From NCBI GenBank assembly GCA_030429455.1, contig JAUIFC010000016.1, positions 1 through 37,105 on the forward strand: DNA of 37,105 bases, given 5' to 3'. Source of the stretch: Bacteroidia bacterium (lineage in GTDB: Bacteria; Bacteroidota; Bacteroidia; Flavobacteriales; Flavobacteriaceae). Positions 23,998 to 33,511 of the stretch are shown piece by piece; the stretch's first letter is position 1, and each line of letters begins with the position of its first letter. Below the pieces are notes generated by a model. It was not told where the DNA came from. It did no database searches and worked only from the letters and a program-made list of their open reading frames with translations. The position numbers and the translations under genes were made by a program.

Positions 23998-24516
23998 TTA
24001 TTTTAATAAATATACACCATCAGCAGTGAAACCATAAGTAACTTCTGGCTCGGTAATTGCAGCAATTTCTTCTTCAGATTTGCCAGCATCTTCAGCATAA
24101 TGCTTTAACTCATCAACTGAAGTTTCTGTTACAAAAGCCTTGCCATGGACAATCGCTTCGCTTTCTGCAATGTCTTTGGGCACAAAGAAACCATAGTCTT
24201 TAAATCTTACAAAGCTTTCAGAGTCTTCTGGCATTTCTAATCGCATCCAGCATCCTTTTTTAGAACATACGGAGTTGACTTTAGATTGAAAAACAACATC
24301 AATCGTATCTCCAGGTTTTAAGCTTTTGTATTTCTCGAATGCTTCTTCTGCACTCATAGAAGGCATAATGTCAAATTCTTCTCCAAAAAACTGTTGAGTG
24401 TCTTCTACAGCTACTTCTTCTGTTTTTGATTCTGGATTTGCCTCTACTTGAGCCTCCTCTGTTTGCTTACATGATACGAATACGATAAAAAATAAGCAGA
24501 TAATTGAATATTTCAT
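23998..24516 (-). CDS. DUF4920 lipoprotein
   Basis: A 172-residue protein with a lipoprotein signal peptide: hydrophobic residues 4-15, then VSCK with the lipidated Cys at about 16. An acidic linker (Glu/Thr/Val-rich, 17-45) is followed by a small OB-like domain with GDTIDVVFQSKVNSVCSKKGCWM, which contains a Cys-x4-Cys pair, and then SFVRFKDYGFFVPKD. It matches the DUF4920 family found next to metal or stress functions in Bacteroidota; the function is not established. Probably membrane-anchored in the periplasm or on the surface. Confidence 0.85.
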   Translation of the reverse strand: MKYSIICLFFIVFVSCKQTEEAQVEANPESKTEEVAVEDTQQFFGEEFDIMPSMSAEEAFEKYKSLKPGDTIDVVFQSKVNSVCSKKGCWMRLEMPEDSESFVRFKDYGFFVPKDIAESEAIVHGKAFVTETSVDELKHYAEDAGKSEEEIAAITEPEVTYGFTADGVYLLK

Positions 24517-24571
24517 AATTTTTTAGTGTTTTTAAAGGTTTACAATATGAAAAAATTAATAATTATGCTAG

Positions 24572-24601
24572 TTTGCATGAGCTCAAAATTGAGTATCTTT
24601 G
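24572..24601 (+). promoter_or_regulatory. Bacteroidota-type promoter of ilvE
   Basis: TTTG at 24572-24575 (-33), an 18-bp spacer, then TATCTTTG at 24594-24601 (-7) match the Bacteroidota sigma consensus. The ATG at 24620 is 18 bp further on. This position argues against the upstream TTG at 24599 as the translation start. Confidence 0.75.
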
Positions 24602-24619
24602 CAAATACAAAAATACAAA

Positions 24620-25687
24620 ATGGAAATCAAAACGGCACTTTTAAATATCACAAAAACACAAAATTCTAAGATTGATCAGGTAGATTTTAGCAATCTTCCT
24701 TTTGGAAAAACATTTTCCGATCATATGATGTATTGCGATTTTGTCGATGGAGAGTGGCAGCAACCTCAAATTGTTCCTTATGGACCAATGCAATTTGATC
24801 CGTCCACAAAAGTTTTCCATTATGGCCAAGCCGTTTTTGAAGGCATGAAAGCTTTTAAAGATGAAGATGACCAAGTATGGCTGTTTAGACCAGAGCGTAA
24901 TTTTGAACGTATCAACAAATCGTCAAAACGTCTTGCTATTCCAGAATTTCCAAAAGAGTATTTTATGGAGAGCCTAAAAACCCTTTTGACCTTAGACCAT
25001 GAATGGGTTAAAAAAGGACAAGGCAACTCGTTATACATCAGACCATTTGTTATTGCTACAGAAAATGGTGTAGCCGCCGCGCCTTCTACATCCTACCGAT
25101 TTATGATTATAACTTGTCCTGCAAGAGCCTACTATGATGTGCCAATTAGGGTTTTATTTTCTGAAAAATATAGCCGTGCTGCGAACGGCGGTGTAGGATT
25201 TGCAAAGGCTGCTGGCAACTACGGCGCACAGTTTTTCCCTACCAATATTGCCAAATCTAAAGGATATGAGCAAATTATCTGGACAGATGCCAGAACGCAT
25301 GAATACCTTGAAGAAGCAGGCACAATGAATATGTTTTTCAGAATAAATGACAAAATTATAACAGCTCCAGTAAGTGACCGAATTCTAAATGGTGTAACAC
25401 GTGACAGTGTGATTCAATTGGCTAAAGACAATAATATTGAAGTCGAAGTTGCTCCAGTAGAAGTTAAGCGCATCAAAGAAGCAGCAAAAAAAGGTGAACT
25501 CCTAGAAATTTTTGGTACAGGTACAGCTGCTACAATTGCTCAAGTTCTTGGTTTTGAACATGGCGGCTTTGTTCACGAACTTCCAAAATTAAAAAATCCT
25601 TATGGCGGTTTCTTTAAGAAAAAGCTTCAAGACATCCAATACAATAGAGCTGAAGACATCCACGGATGGCGTTTTGGTGGTTATTAA
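24620..25687 (+). CDS. ilvE: Branched-chain amino acid aminotransferase
   Basis: 355 residues, class IV PLP aminotransferase of the long BCAT type. Features: FVDGEW near residue 45, YGPMQFDPSTKVFHYGQAVFEG at about 62-83, RPFVIATENG, the PLP-Lys region GVGFAKAAGNYG at about 195, EEAGTMNMFF at about 232, and the C-terminal GTGTAATIAQV phosphate-binding turn. It makes and degrades Leu, Ile and Val with 2-oxoglutarate/Glu. ATG 24620 (MEIKTALLN) is chosen over TTG 24599 because the -7 box covers the latter. A single-gene unit with its own promoter and terminator. Confidence 0.95.
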   Translation: MEIKTALLNITKTQNSKIDQVDFSNLPFGKTFSDHMMYCDFVDGEWQQPQIVPYGPMQFDPSTKVFHYGQAVFEGMKAFKDEDDQVWLFRPERNFERINKSSKRLAIPEFPKEYFMESLKTLLTLDHEWVKKGQGNSLYIRPFVIATENGVAAAPSTSYRFMIITCPARAYYDVPIRVLFSEKYSRAANGGVGFAKAAGNYGAQFFPTNIAKSKGYEQIIWTDARTHEYLEEAGTMNMFFRINDKIITAPVSDRILNGVTRDSVIQLAKDNNIEVEVAPVEVKRIKEAAKKGELLEIFGTGTAATIAQVLGFEHGGFVHELPKLKNPYGGFFKKKLQDIQYNRAEDIHGWRFGGY

Positions 25688-25715
25688 TGCATTCTAGAAA
25701 TATGAAAATATACTG

Positions 25716-25742
25716 CTGCCTCAACATTGGGGCAGTTTTTTT
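25716..25742 (+). terminator. Intrinsic terminator of ilvE
   Basis: CTGCCTC (25716-25722) and GGGGCAG (25729-25735) form a 7-bp, GC-rich stem with an AACATT loop and seven T after it, 28 bp past the ilvE stop. Confidence 0.9.
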
Positions 25743-25760
25743 AGCACGATATCAAACACA

Positions 25761-26771
25761 TTAAGCCTTTTGAAACTTTTTAAGGTAATGGCTAAAAATG
25801 GCTTTCACAGACATGATATTTAACGGAAATTCTAAGAATACATGCATCATACTAAGCATAAGCAATAAAGCTAATCCCATTTTGTAATCCATGGTATACA
25901 AAGCTACCGACATGATCCAGACTACTCCTATTGTCAAAGATTTCTTTGTTGTCAGCTTTTTATGCCAGCCAATAACAGAAGTTTTAGAAAACCAATTCAG
26001 ATAATGATAGGTATAAGAGAAAGCGATAAAAATTTGAATCTTTATATCTATGATGTCGTTAAACACAAAAGTCGTCCCATCTGTGAGCCCAAACACTTTA
26101 GACAAATTGGTGTTGAGCAAGTAAAAACTATTGTCCACAATGGTACTTTGAACGTTTTCTGAAATATTGTACTGACTCCCGTCAACATTAATTAGGAAAA
26201 TAAACAAAGGCACGACAGCCATTAAAACCACATTAAGGCTTCCAAAATTAGCCTTTGACTTTAGGTTACCATACCACATAAACAACATGGTAAATAGGTA
26301 CACATGAATGATTGTTGGCAAAAAGACACCCACCCAAATATTAAAGGCTTCTAAATTATTAACTAACAAAATGACTACACAGGACAACACAACCAAGAGG
26401 ATGCGGTTTCTTAGGTTTGGCACATATAAAAAAGCATAAGCTAATACCAAGGCCATCAATATGAGACCATTGGTATAACTGGACCAAACGTTCTCTACAA
26501 ACCCATAAAATATACTTGACGAATTTGTTGATTTCAATAACTTTGAAATATGCGGTAACGCCACTCCTAACGAAAAAATAATGATGATATAAATCCAATA
26601 TTTATTTTTAACCACATATTTTTTGTCTCGAATCCAATTTATTTCTGTCAGGTAATGCAAAGGCCCAAGAATAGCATACATTAAAAGAAATAATTCAAAA
26701 GGAAAGTAAAAGGCAAGAGCAACTGAGAGCAGAATTAAAAATGTATTTAACAAATCTACGTGGCTCTTCAT
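25761..26771 (-). CDS. Polytopic inner-membrane protein, unknown
   Basis: 336 residues from the ATG at 26771 (MKSHVDLLN; a TTG at 26801 is less likely). About eight to ten membrane segments are visible, starting TFLILLSVALAFYFPFELFLLMYAIL. Between segments, LGPLHYLTEINWIRDKKY at about 35-52 and YHYLNWFSKTSVIGWHK at about 270 carry His/Trp/Glu residues that could be functional. Near the C-terminus, LLLMLSMMHVFLEFPLN repeats the His-Glu pattern. I do not recognise a named family. It is a single gene convergent with ilvE. Confidence 0.7.
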   Translation of the reverse strand: MKSHVDLLNTFLILLSVALAFYFPFELFLLMYAILGPLHYLTEINWIRDKKYVVKNKYWIYIIIIFSLGVALPHISKLLKSTNSSSIFYGFVENVWSSYTNGLILMALVLAYAFLYVPNLRNRILLVVLSCVVILLVNNLEAFNIWVGVFLPTIIHVYLFTMLFMWYGNLKSKANFGSLNVVLMAVVPLFIFLINVDGSQYNISENVQSTIVDNSFYLLNTNLSKVFGLTDGTTFVFNDIIDIKIQIFIAFSYTYHYLNWFSKTSVIGWHKKLTTKKSLTIGVVWIMSVALYTMDYKMGLALLLMLSMMHVFLEFPLNIMSVKAIFSHYLKKFQKA

Positions 26772-26940
26772 AACTGTATTCTTAGGGCTAAAAATAAACA
26801 AACTGTTGATACCATTTATAACTTGAAATTACAATAATAAATCGCTTTTTTTCCTTTTTACAGCAATTTCAAATCACAAATGGTATTAGATAAAAACTCA
26901 AAACAGTTTGAATACCGGTATTTAATTTGATAATAGGCTA

Positions 26941-29682
26941 TCAATCAAATTTTAAAGCGCGCCACTCGTAACGTCCTGAGGAGTTTGTGCAGACTTTTAA
27001 TTTTTTGTCCTTTGCATCGTAGCCAAAGTTACCTTCTACAGATGCATCGCAGGTAAACAATTGTCCGGAGCTGTTTCGATTTAAAGACCTTACACTACCA
27101 TCGACATCCATCGCAGAGGCAGGAGTCGTTGTGTTGACACCGACTTCTCCAGTCATGGCTATGGTTGGCAAAACATCTGTACCAAAAGAAGAGTTGAAGC
27201 CTGTCGTTTCATAGGTTTCTACACCATCACAATTATTGTACGCATAAACCTGAAAATAATAAGTAGTATTGGCCGTTAAGCCCGTTATCTCTACATTAGA
27301 AAACTCAGACGTTCCGAAATAGACTGCTTGTTGACCAGCGCTATTCCAAGAAGCATCAGCAACTGGTTCTGCGCCGTTAGAAGGTGCTACAAAAGCATTT
27401 GTGTCATTCATATAAGCCACATAGCCATCTGCTTCTCCTTTTGGAGTTTCAAATCCTGATAACACGATAGTGGTATCTGTAGACGTTCCAAATACAGCAT
27501 TTTTTATAGGATTTGAAGGGCTTGTACAACTTTGTAAAATTCCTATCGCCGTTTGCAAACTACTGACTTGACTTTCCAAATTGTCAATTTCGGACTGTTG
27601 GTTTGTGTTTTCTGTTTGAAGCGTTGCTAAAATTGGATTTAAATCTACATCAACAGAAGCTCCATTTTCAATAGAAATAGTAAGCACATTATTGCCACCC
27701 AAAGTGGCAGAAGTCAAGTTCTGTGCGTCCGTGTTGTCGAGATAACTTGATAAATCAACAGAACCGCCATCTGTTAAGCTCAACACATTACTCTGATCAT
27801 TTAAACTTAAATCTTGTGTATCTGTATTATCTAAGTAGCCCGAAAGATTCACAGAACCTCCATCGGTTAAACTTAGAATATTACTAACATCTAAACTCAA
27901 ATCCTGTGTGTCTGTATTATCTAAAAAGCTAGACAGATCTACAGAACCACCATCGGTTAAACTCAACACATTGCTACCATCTAAACTCAAATCCTGTGTG
28001 TCTGTATTATCTAAGTAACCAGACAAATCTACAAATCCTCCATCCGTTAAACTTAGCACATTACTTCCATCTAAACTTAAATCTTGCTCATCAGAGTTTT
28101 GCATGGAGTTCCAGCCTAAACCGTTCCAATAAAATACCGTGTTTAATTCGGAATCATAGACTACCATACCTTCGTCGGAAGTAGTTAATCCATTCATGAA
28201 AGTTGCACGTTCCGTCGTGGTCATACGGTTTAGCTGTAAACCTTTATTAGCTCCTGTTAAGTCTAAAGAAGCCTTTATATTTGGGGTATCTGTACCGACG
28301 CCTACACTTAAAGGGTTTGTGGCACCACCTAAGACCATGGTATTGTCTATATTGGCGTTCGCCAAATTGCCTATGGCAAATGAATATTTACCAGAAGCTA
28401 CTGAAGATTTTCCTATAGCTACAGAAAGTGAATCTGTGGCTTGTGCTTCGTAACCTAAAGCCATATTATATTTTGCATCTAAAGAACCAGACCCTGTGGC
28501 ATTTACTTGCGAATTATAACCTAAAGTAATTCCACCATCGGTTTGAGCCACCGTGGTAGAACCAATGGCTATTGCGAATGGGTTATCTACATCTACAGAA
28601 CGACCAATACCGACCACATCATTCTCTTCGATATCGACCCTATCTCCAATACCGACTGAATAATCTGCTAGGGCTTGCATATTTCCTAAATAACCCATCA
28701 TAATAGAATTAGATCCTCTAACGTCATGATCTATCCCTAAGGATATTGAGAACGGACCATCTATAAAGGAGTAGTTACCGAAGCCCATCACATTGTTGTT
28801 ACTTGCAGTAATATCATACCCGAAAAACATCGTGTTAGAGCGGTTTGTATTGTCAAAATCTGCTAAGGATCCCATACCTACATTATACTGGCCTTCTCTG
28901 TTCGTAAAACCTGCTGAAAATCCAACATAAGTATTGTGATTGGCATTTGTAGTACTATTCGTTCGATTGTTATCCCAACCAGCTTGTGCACCAATAAAGG
29001 TATTGTAATCCGCCCATTCGGTTGCAGGCCCAGCTGCTGCACCAACCATGGTATTGTAGCGTCCATCGCCGATATCTATCCCTGCCGAGTCACCTACAGC
29101 AGTATTATGATCGCCGTCGTCTACATCGCTCATAGATTCACTGCCAACAGCTACGTTTCTGTAGCCCACATCGGATGATATTCCTGCTTCGTTGCCTACA
29201 AAAACCTGCTTATAACCTGTTGTATTAGCAAACCCCGCATCTTCACCGATAAAAGTATTTTCATAACCTGTTGTATTTAAGGTTCCTGCTTCCTCTCCTA
29301 TAAAGGTATTGTCGTAACCTGTTGTATTATTCTCTCCAGCTTCGGTTCCAAGGAAGGTGTTGTCCCCACCAGTAGTAGTTTTATACCCTGCTTGCCATCC
29401 AACAAAAGTATTGTCAAATCCTGTTGTATTAGAATAACCAGCTTGATAACCAATAGCAACAAGTTCGGACGTTGTAACACTTCTCCCTGCTTGATACCCA
29501 ATTAGTGTTGTTTGTCTTCCTGAAGTTAAAAAGCTGCCCGTGCTATCGCCATACATGGTATTAAAATCACCAGAAGTTATGCTTACTCCTGAACCTGTTC
29601 CAGAAGTCTCGTTTAAGGTCTGTGCACTACTTGCTGTCAGAACAAGTAGTGAAAAGATAAAAAATAGTTTTAGTTTCATCAT
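26941..29682 (-). CDS. Secreted YadA-head-like repetitive adhesin with fibronectin-like domain
   Basis: About 913 residues. A signal peptide (to about 21, ...SSAQT) comes first, then YadA/haemagglutinin-type head repeats from about 25 to 430. These include four 17-residue units of the form TTGxDNTFxGxxAGxxN, and further GxGxx...A.GxxxxA units. Four 30-31-residue repeats (QDLSLDGSNVLSLTDGG...DLSxYLDNTDT) lie at about 530-652, followed by a coiled coil (ATLQTENTNQQSEIDNLESQ...), a fibronectin III-like domain (PKGEADGYV ... TGLTANTTYYFQVYAYN) and a short Cys-containing tail. No T9SS sorting domain is seen. Such proteins are trimeric surface fibres or chaperone-like tail fibres. It starts 13 bp after the 29696-30265 gene in the same operon. 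Confidence 0.8.
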   Translation of the reverse strand: MMKLKLFFIFSLLVLTASSAQTLNETSGTGSGVSITSGDFNTMYGDSTGSFLTSGRQTTLIGYQAGRSVTTSELVAIGYQAGYSNTTGFDNTFVGWQAGYKTTTGGDNTFLGTEAGENNTTGYDNTFIGEEAGTLNTTGYENTFIGEDAGFANTTGYKQVFVGNEAGISSDVGYRNVAVGSESMSDVDDGDHNTAVGDSAGIDIGDGRYNTMVGAAAGPATEWADYNTFIGAQAGWDNNRTNSTTNANHNTYVGFSAGFTNREGQYNVGMGSLADFDNTNRSNTMFFGYDITASNNNVMGFGNYSFIDGPFSISLGIDHDVRGSNSIMMGYLGNMQALADYSVGIGDRVDIEENDVVGIGRSVDVDNPFAIAIGSTTVAQTDGGITLGYNSQVNATGSGSLDAKYNMALGYEAQATDSLSVAIGKSSVASGKYSFAIGNLANANIDNTMVLGGATNPLSVGVGTDTPNIKASLDLTGANKGLQLNRMTTTERATFMNGLTTSDEGMVVYDSELNTVFYWNGLGWNSMQNSDEQDLSLDGSNVLSLTDGGFVDLSGYLDNTDTQDLSLDGSNVLSLTDGGSVDLSSFLDNTDTQDLSLDVSNILSLTDGGSVNLSGYLDNTDTQDLSLNDQSNVLSLTDGGSVDLSSYLDNTDAQNLTSATLGGNNVLTISIENGASVDVDLNPILATLQTENTNQQSEIDNLESQVSSLQTAIGILQSCTSPSNPIKNAVFGTSTDTTIVLSGFETPKGEADGYVAYMNDTNAFVAPSNGAEPVADASWNSAGQQAVYFGTSEFSNVEITGLTANTTYYFQVYAYNNCDGVETYETTGFNSSFGTDVLPTIAMTGEVGVNTTTPASAMDVDGSVRSLNRNSSGQLFTCDASVEGNFGYDAKDKKLKVCTNSSGRYEWRALKFD
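27726..28088 (-). repeat. Four coding tandem repeats of 90-93 bp in the adhesin
   Basis: Four consecutive units encode QDLSLDxSNxLSLTDGGxVxLSxxLDNTDT; three are 90 bp and one is 93 bp (it has LNDQSN). DNA identity between neighbours is high, so unit number may vary between strains by slippage or recombination. Confidence 0.75.
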
Positions 29683-29695
29683 CAAATGTTTTGTG

Positions 29696-30265
29696 TTATT
29701 CCGTTTTTTTACTTAAGAGTGCAGATTGCACCTGTACAACATTAGAGCGTGTGGTCTCTAGTTTATCATTTGTCTTATTTTTAAGGGATAAAATGATTTT
29801 AAACCTTAACTTATCATTATTTGTAAACTGCAAAGAGGTAAACATAATTTTGTCCTTCGTATCATAGGTGCTGTAAAGCACGCCATTAATAAGCGTTGCT
29901 GTAAACTCCATGCCCTTATTGTCCGATATGGCGTAATAGCCTTTTTCCTCGTCTATGATGTGTAAGTGATAAACATTGGTTTGTTTACCGTCCTTCTGGT
30001 AGTAAGAAAATTGGTAAACAAACACATTTTCTTTATCGGACGGCTTGATCGTAAAATCTGTGGGTATGTTCGCCACTGTACCTGTTTGGTCAGAGACACT
30101 TAAATTACCAGAATATTCGCCCAAATACGCATAAGGAAAGGCAACAGGCGTCGGAAATTCGTCATCTAACCGTGTTTCCTTTGGGGTTTGGGCATACCCA
30201 AAAGAATTAATTAGACTAAGACTAATTAAAAACAAAAGCAGCTTATAATTCAATTGTATTAACAT
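29696..30265 (-). CDS. Secreted protein of unknown function, operon partner of the adhesin
   Basis: A 189-residue protein with a signal peptide (1-25, ending FGYAQ). A beta-rich mature domain follows with YLGEYSGNLSVSD, then FVYQFSYYQKDGKQTNVYHLHIIDEEKGYYAISDNKG, which looks like a lipocalin-type or jelly-roll sheet reporting on 'events'. I do not recognise a family. It precedes the adhesin gene by 13 bp, so the two are likely made together, and it may help export or anchor it. The ATG at 30265 is well placed. Confidence 0.7.
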   Translation of the reverse strand: MLIQLNYKLLLFLISLSLINSFGYAQTPKETRLDDEFPTPVAFPYAYLGEYSGNLSVSDQTGTVANIPTDFTIKPSDKENVFVYQFSYYQKDGKQTNVYHLHIIDEEKGYYAISDNKGMEFTATLINGVLYSTYDTKDKIMFTSLQFTNNDKLRFKIILSLKNKTNDKLETTRSNVVQVQSALLSKKTE

Positions 30266-30456
30266 TACTTATGCTTTCTATTTATATTTTTTGCAATATA
30301 AATTATTTTTTAAAAATACATTTTGTGTTAACTATTGTTCAATCAAGCCAATGAATGTTTTTCTTATAAAAAAGGACACTATTTTTAACGCATATTGTTC
30401 ATAAAATACCTACTTTTCCAAAAAATAAATAGCAGTTGAAGTATTTAAAAATTGAT

Positions 30457-33400
30457 ATGAAAAACATTGTTGAAGCTGTTTTATTTTTAGTCGTGTTGAG
30501 TATTTACTGTTTTGGGATTTCCGATAGCATTAACTTTTGGGACAGCCCAGAATTTATGGTCAGCAATTATACCTTTCAGGCTTCTCATCCTCCTGGAGCA
30601 CCATTGTACACCATGTTAAGTAGCATGGTTTTAGTGTTTTTTTCAAGTGAAAATACAGCTTTGGTTTGTAATGCTATTTCTGCTTTTTTTGGCGCTCTCA
30701 CTGCACTTATCGTGTTTAAAATTACTTATTTGATGGCCTTACAAGTGCTTGAAAAATACCTGACGAAATACCTTAAACCATTTTCAATTGCAAGTGGTGC
30801 ATTGGCATCGCTTAGTCTTGCGTTTTCTACTTCTTTCTGGACGGCATCTATAGAAACCGAAGTGTACACCATGTCTTTTGCCTTGTTTAGCATTTTGATT
30901 TACATCATGTTATTATGGTATTCTGCACAAAATAAATCTAAAGCGTTTAAACTCATGAGCATTTTCTTTTTAGTTCTAGGTCTTGCCGTAGGCGTTCACA
31001 TGATCCTCATGGCATGTGTCCTCCCTTTTTGTTTGCTCATAGTTATCAAAAAACACAATTTGAGTCTAAAGTCTTTAGCACTAGGATTGTTATTTGGCTT
31101 GTTAAGTTTTGTATTTATCCAACGTGTTGTGATTGGAAAAACGATATCTGTGGCTTCATCAATCGATCAATACGCCGTTAATCAATTAGACTTTGCTGTC
31201 AATACTGGAGCTTTGCTCTTTTTTGTACTCTTGTTGGTCCTTTTAGTTCTGTCCCATTTGATATTTCAAAACTACTCGAAACCCATAGCAAGTCAATTTT
31301 GTTTGTTTGTTTTGGTTTTTTTAGCTGGATCAAGTTCTTACCTCTTGCCTTTAATGACCTCAGAGACCAATACTTTGGTCGCAGAAAAAGTGGATACCCC
31401 ACAACGCCTACAAAACTACATCAGCGGACAACGTTTTGGTCTAAATGATATCCCATTGCTTTATGGCCCGGTGTACAATGCACAACTGGATACCAACAGA
31501 CCCTTTTTAAATACCGAACCCATTTACACCTATGACGCTTCAGAAAAAAAATACATTGAAACCCACGATGGCCTAAAGAACCAAGTGAACTACAGTTCTA
31601 AATTTAAAATGCTTTTTCCAAGGATGTTCGATGCCAATAATGCACCAAATTACAGGTCTTGGACAACGGTTAATGGCAAAAAAATTCAGCATAAAATTCA
31701 AGATAGTCTAGCGACCTTTACGATTCCAACTTTTTCTGAAAATCTAAGTTTTTTTTACAACTATCAAGTCTCTTGGCTCAATTTAAGGTACCTCTATTGG
31801 AATTTTATTGGTCGACAAAATGATCGGCATGGCTTAGGTTACATTAAAGATGGAAATTGGGTAAGCGGTATAGGCATGTTTGACGACTATCGTGTTGGAG
31901 ACCCATCATTTGTCCCAGAACATTACCAGACTAACAAAGCATCGGACTCTTATTATTTTATTCCTTTTTTGCTTGGGCTAATTGGTTTTGTGTTTCTGCT
32001 AAGGCACTACACTTATTCCTGGATAATGGGTTTACTTTTTTTAATATTTGGACTAGGCATTACTGTATACGTCAATCCACTTCCTTCGAGCATTTTAATA
32101 CGAGAACGGGATTATATCTTTATCGGATCATTTATTATTTTCTCCATTTGGATAGGACTATCATTGGCGTTTATATTGCTTCAACTTCAAAAAATTACTA
32201 AAAAAACACTTATACATGCTGCAACAGGCATCATTATATTTGTCTTAGTGCCAGGCCAATTACTGGCCAAAGGATGGGACAACCATCAAAATAGCAATGA
32301 TCGATTTGCTTACGAGTTTGGAAAATCGTTTTTAGAAGCCTGCCCGGAGCAAGCGATTTTGATTACCAATGGCGATAATATGACATTTCCACTTTGGTAC
32401 ATCCAAGAAGTTGAAGGCTTTCGCACAGATGTTCGGGTGATAAATTTTGACCAACTCAACGTAGATACTCATATTGAAAATTTAAAAGGTCAAAAACTTG
32501 CGTCGTTACCCATACAATTGGATTTAAACAAATCACTGTATCTTGAGGGTATAGAAAAGCTTGTTCCGTTTCAAAAAGAAACAAACGAACCCATTAATCT
32601 TGAAGTCCTTACAAAATTTATAAATTCGGATAAAACCTTGACCAATTGGAATGGCAGGTCACGGCATTACATCCCGGGAAATATATTTGAGGTAAGCATT
32701 GACAGCACAGTTTTTAAGGATTTATCATCAACCACTTATCATGCAGGCTTGCTTAAGTCTATGATTTGGACATTTCCAAAAGACTTTTATGGCCTCAATG
32801 ACATTGTACTTTTAAATATTATAAAAAACAACATTAACCAGCGCCCCATATGTTTTGCGAACATCGGTAAAGAGTCCCATAAAATAGGATTAAACCCATT
32901 TTTAATTCACAAAGGCATGGTAAGCCAACTGGCACCAATTGCCCGTATGTCCAAAACTGAAAATCCAAAATTAGTCGACACCAAAGTGGCACTAAAACAT
33001 TTGGTTTCAACGCCTTCGTTTACCCCGTTTAATTCTGATTTAACTTACGTAAAAGATGAAAACAAAACATACGCCGCAACCATAATTCGTTCAAATTACT
33101 ACTTTTTAGCACAAGCCTTATTCGAAGAAAACAATACAGATCAAGCGCTAAAGACCATTGAAACATGCTTAGAATTGTTCCCTAATGACGAAGTAGCCTT
33201 TAAGCAGTATGCCTTTGCACTCGGGAAACTATATTTCAAAATAGGACAATTAGAAAAAGGAAACGCCATATGCCAAACGGCAATGCATAATGTATGGCAA
33301 GAATTACAATGGATGACGTCCATAGACCCGCCAAACCCAATTATAAATATTAAGCATGCCAACAATACCCTTTATAACATGTACAAACAAATGAACAAAC

Positions 33401-33510
33401 AAATAAAAGCGTATAATGAAAGTTATGCTTTGGCCAATCAAAAGAAAATAGAGGCTTTTAATGTTAAGTTCAATGAGTGGGTAAAAACAAATTGGCCTTA
33501 CGACAACTAA
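30457..33510 (+). CDS. DUF2723 membrane glycosyltransferase (PMT/GT117-like) with C-terminal TPR
   Basis: About 1017 residues. The N-terminal half has about ten membrane segments and the family hallmark NFWDSPEFMVSNYTFQASHPPGAPLY at about 28-53, with the acidic pair expected at the active site of C-type (lipid-phosphate sugar) glycosyltransferases. A large soluble C-terminal part contains a TPR-like helix repeat near the end (NYYFLAQALFEEN...ALKTIETCLELFPND...YAFALGKLYFKIG). DUF2723 is related to protein O-mannosyltransferases and eukaryotic TMEM260, so a role in O-glycosylation of exported proteins is likely; the target is not known. ATG 30457 is preferred to TTG 30436. The methyltransferase follows 1 bp after its stop. 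Confidence 0.85.
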   Translation: MKNIVEAVLFLVVLSIYCFGISDSINFWDSPEFMVSNYTFQASHPPGAPLYTMLSSMVLVFFSSENTALVCNAISAFFGALTALIVFKITYLMALQVLEKYLTKYLKPFSIASGALASLSLAFSTSFWTASIETEVYTMSFALFSILIYIMLLWYSAQNKSKAFKLMSIFFLVLGLAVGVHMILMACVLPFCLLIVIKKHNLSLKSLALGLLFGLLSFVFIQRVVIGKTISVASSIDQYAVNQLDFAVNTGALLFFVLLLVLLVLSHLIFQNYSKPIASQFCLFVLVFLAGSSSYLLPLMTSETNTLVAEKVDTPQRLQNYISGQRFGLNDIPLLYGPVYNAQLDTNRPFLNTEPIYTYDASEKKYIETHDGLKNQVNYSSKFKMLFPRMFDANNAPNYRSWTTVNGKKIQHKIQDSLATFTIPTFSENLSFFYNYQVSWLNLRYLYWNFIGRQNDRHGLGYIKDGNWVSGIGMFDDYRVGDPSFVPEHYQTNKASDSYYFIPFLLGLIGFVFLLRHYTYSWIMGLLFLIFGLGITVYVNPLPSSILIRERDYIFIGSFIIFSIWIGLSLAFILLQLQKITKKTLIHAATGIIIFVLVPGQLLAKGWDNHQNSNDRFAYEFGKSFLEACPEQAILITNGDNMTFPLWYIQEVEGFRTDVRVINFDQLNVDTHIENLKGQKLASLPIQLDLNKSLYLEGIEKLVPFQKETNEPINLEVLTKFINSDKTLTNWNGRSRHYIPGNIFEVSIDSTVFKDLSSTTYHAGLLKSMIWTFPKDFYGLNDIVLLNIIKNNINQRPICFANIGKESHKIGLNPFLIHKGMVSQLAPIARMSKTENPKLVDTKVALKHLVSTPSFTPFNSDLTYVKDENKTYAATIIRSNYYFLAQALFEENNTDQALKTIETCLELFPNDEVAFKQYAFALGKLYFKIGQLEKGNAICQTAMHNVWQELQWMTSIDPPNPIINIKHANNTLYNMYKQMNKQIKAYNESYALANQKKIEAFNVKFNEWVKTNWPYDN

Positions 33511-33511
33511 C

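Noticed and set aside
27726..29430. Repeats that might be read as a CRISPR array
   Set aside because: The units are in frame within one long coding sequence, have 51-bp and 90-93-bp periods without unique spacers, and encode adhesin repeats.
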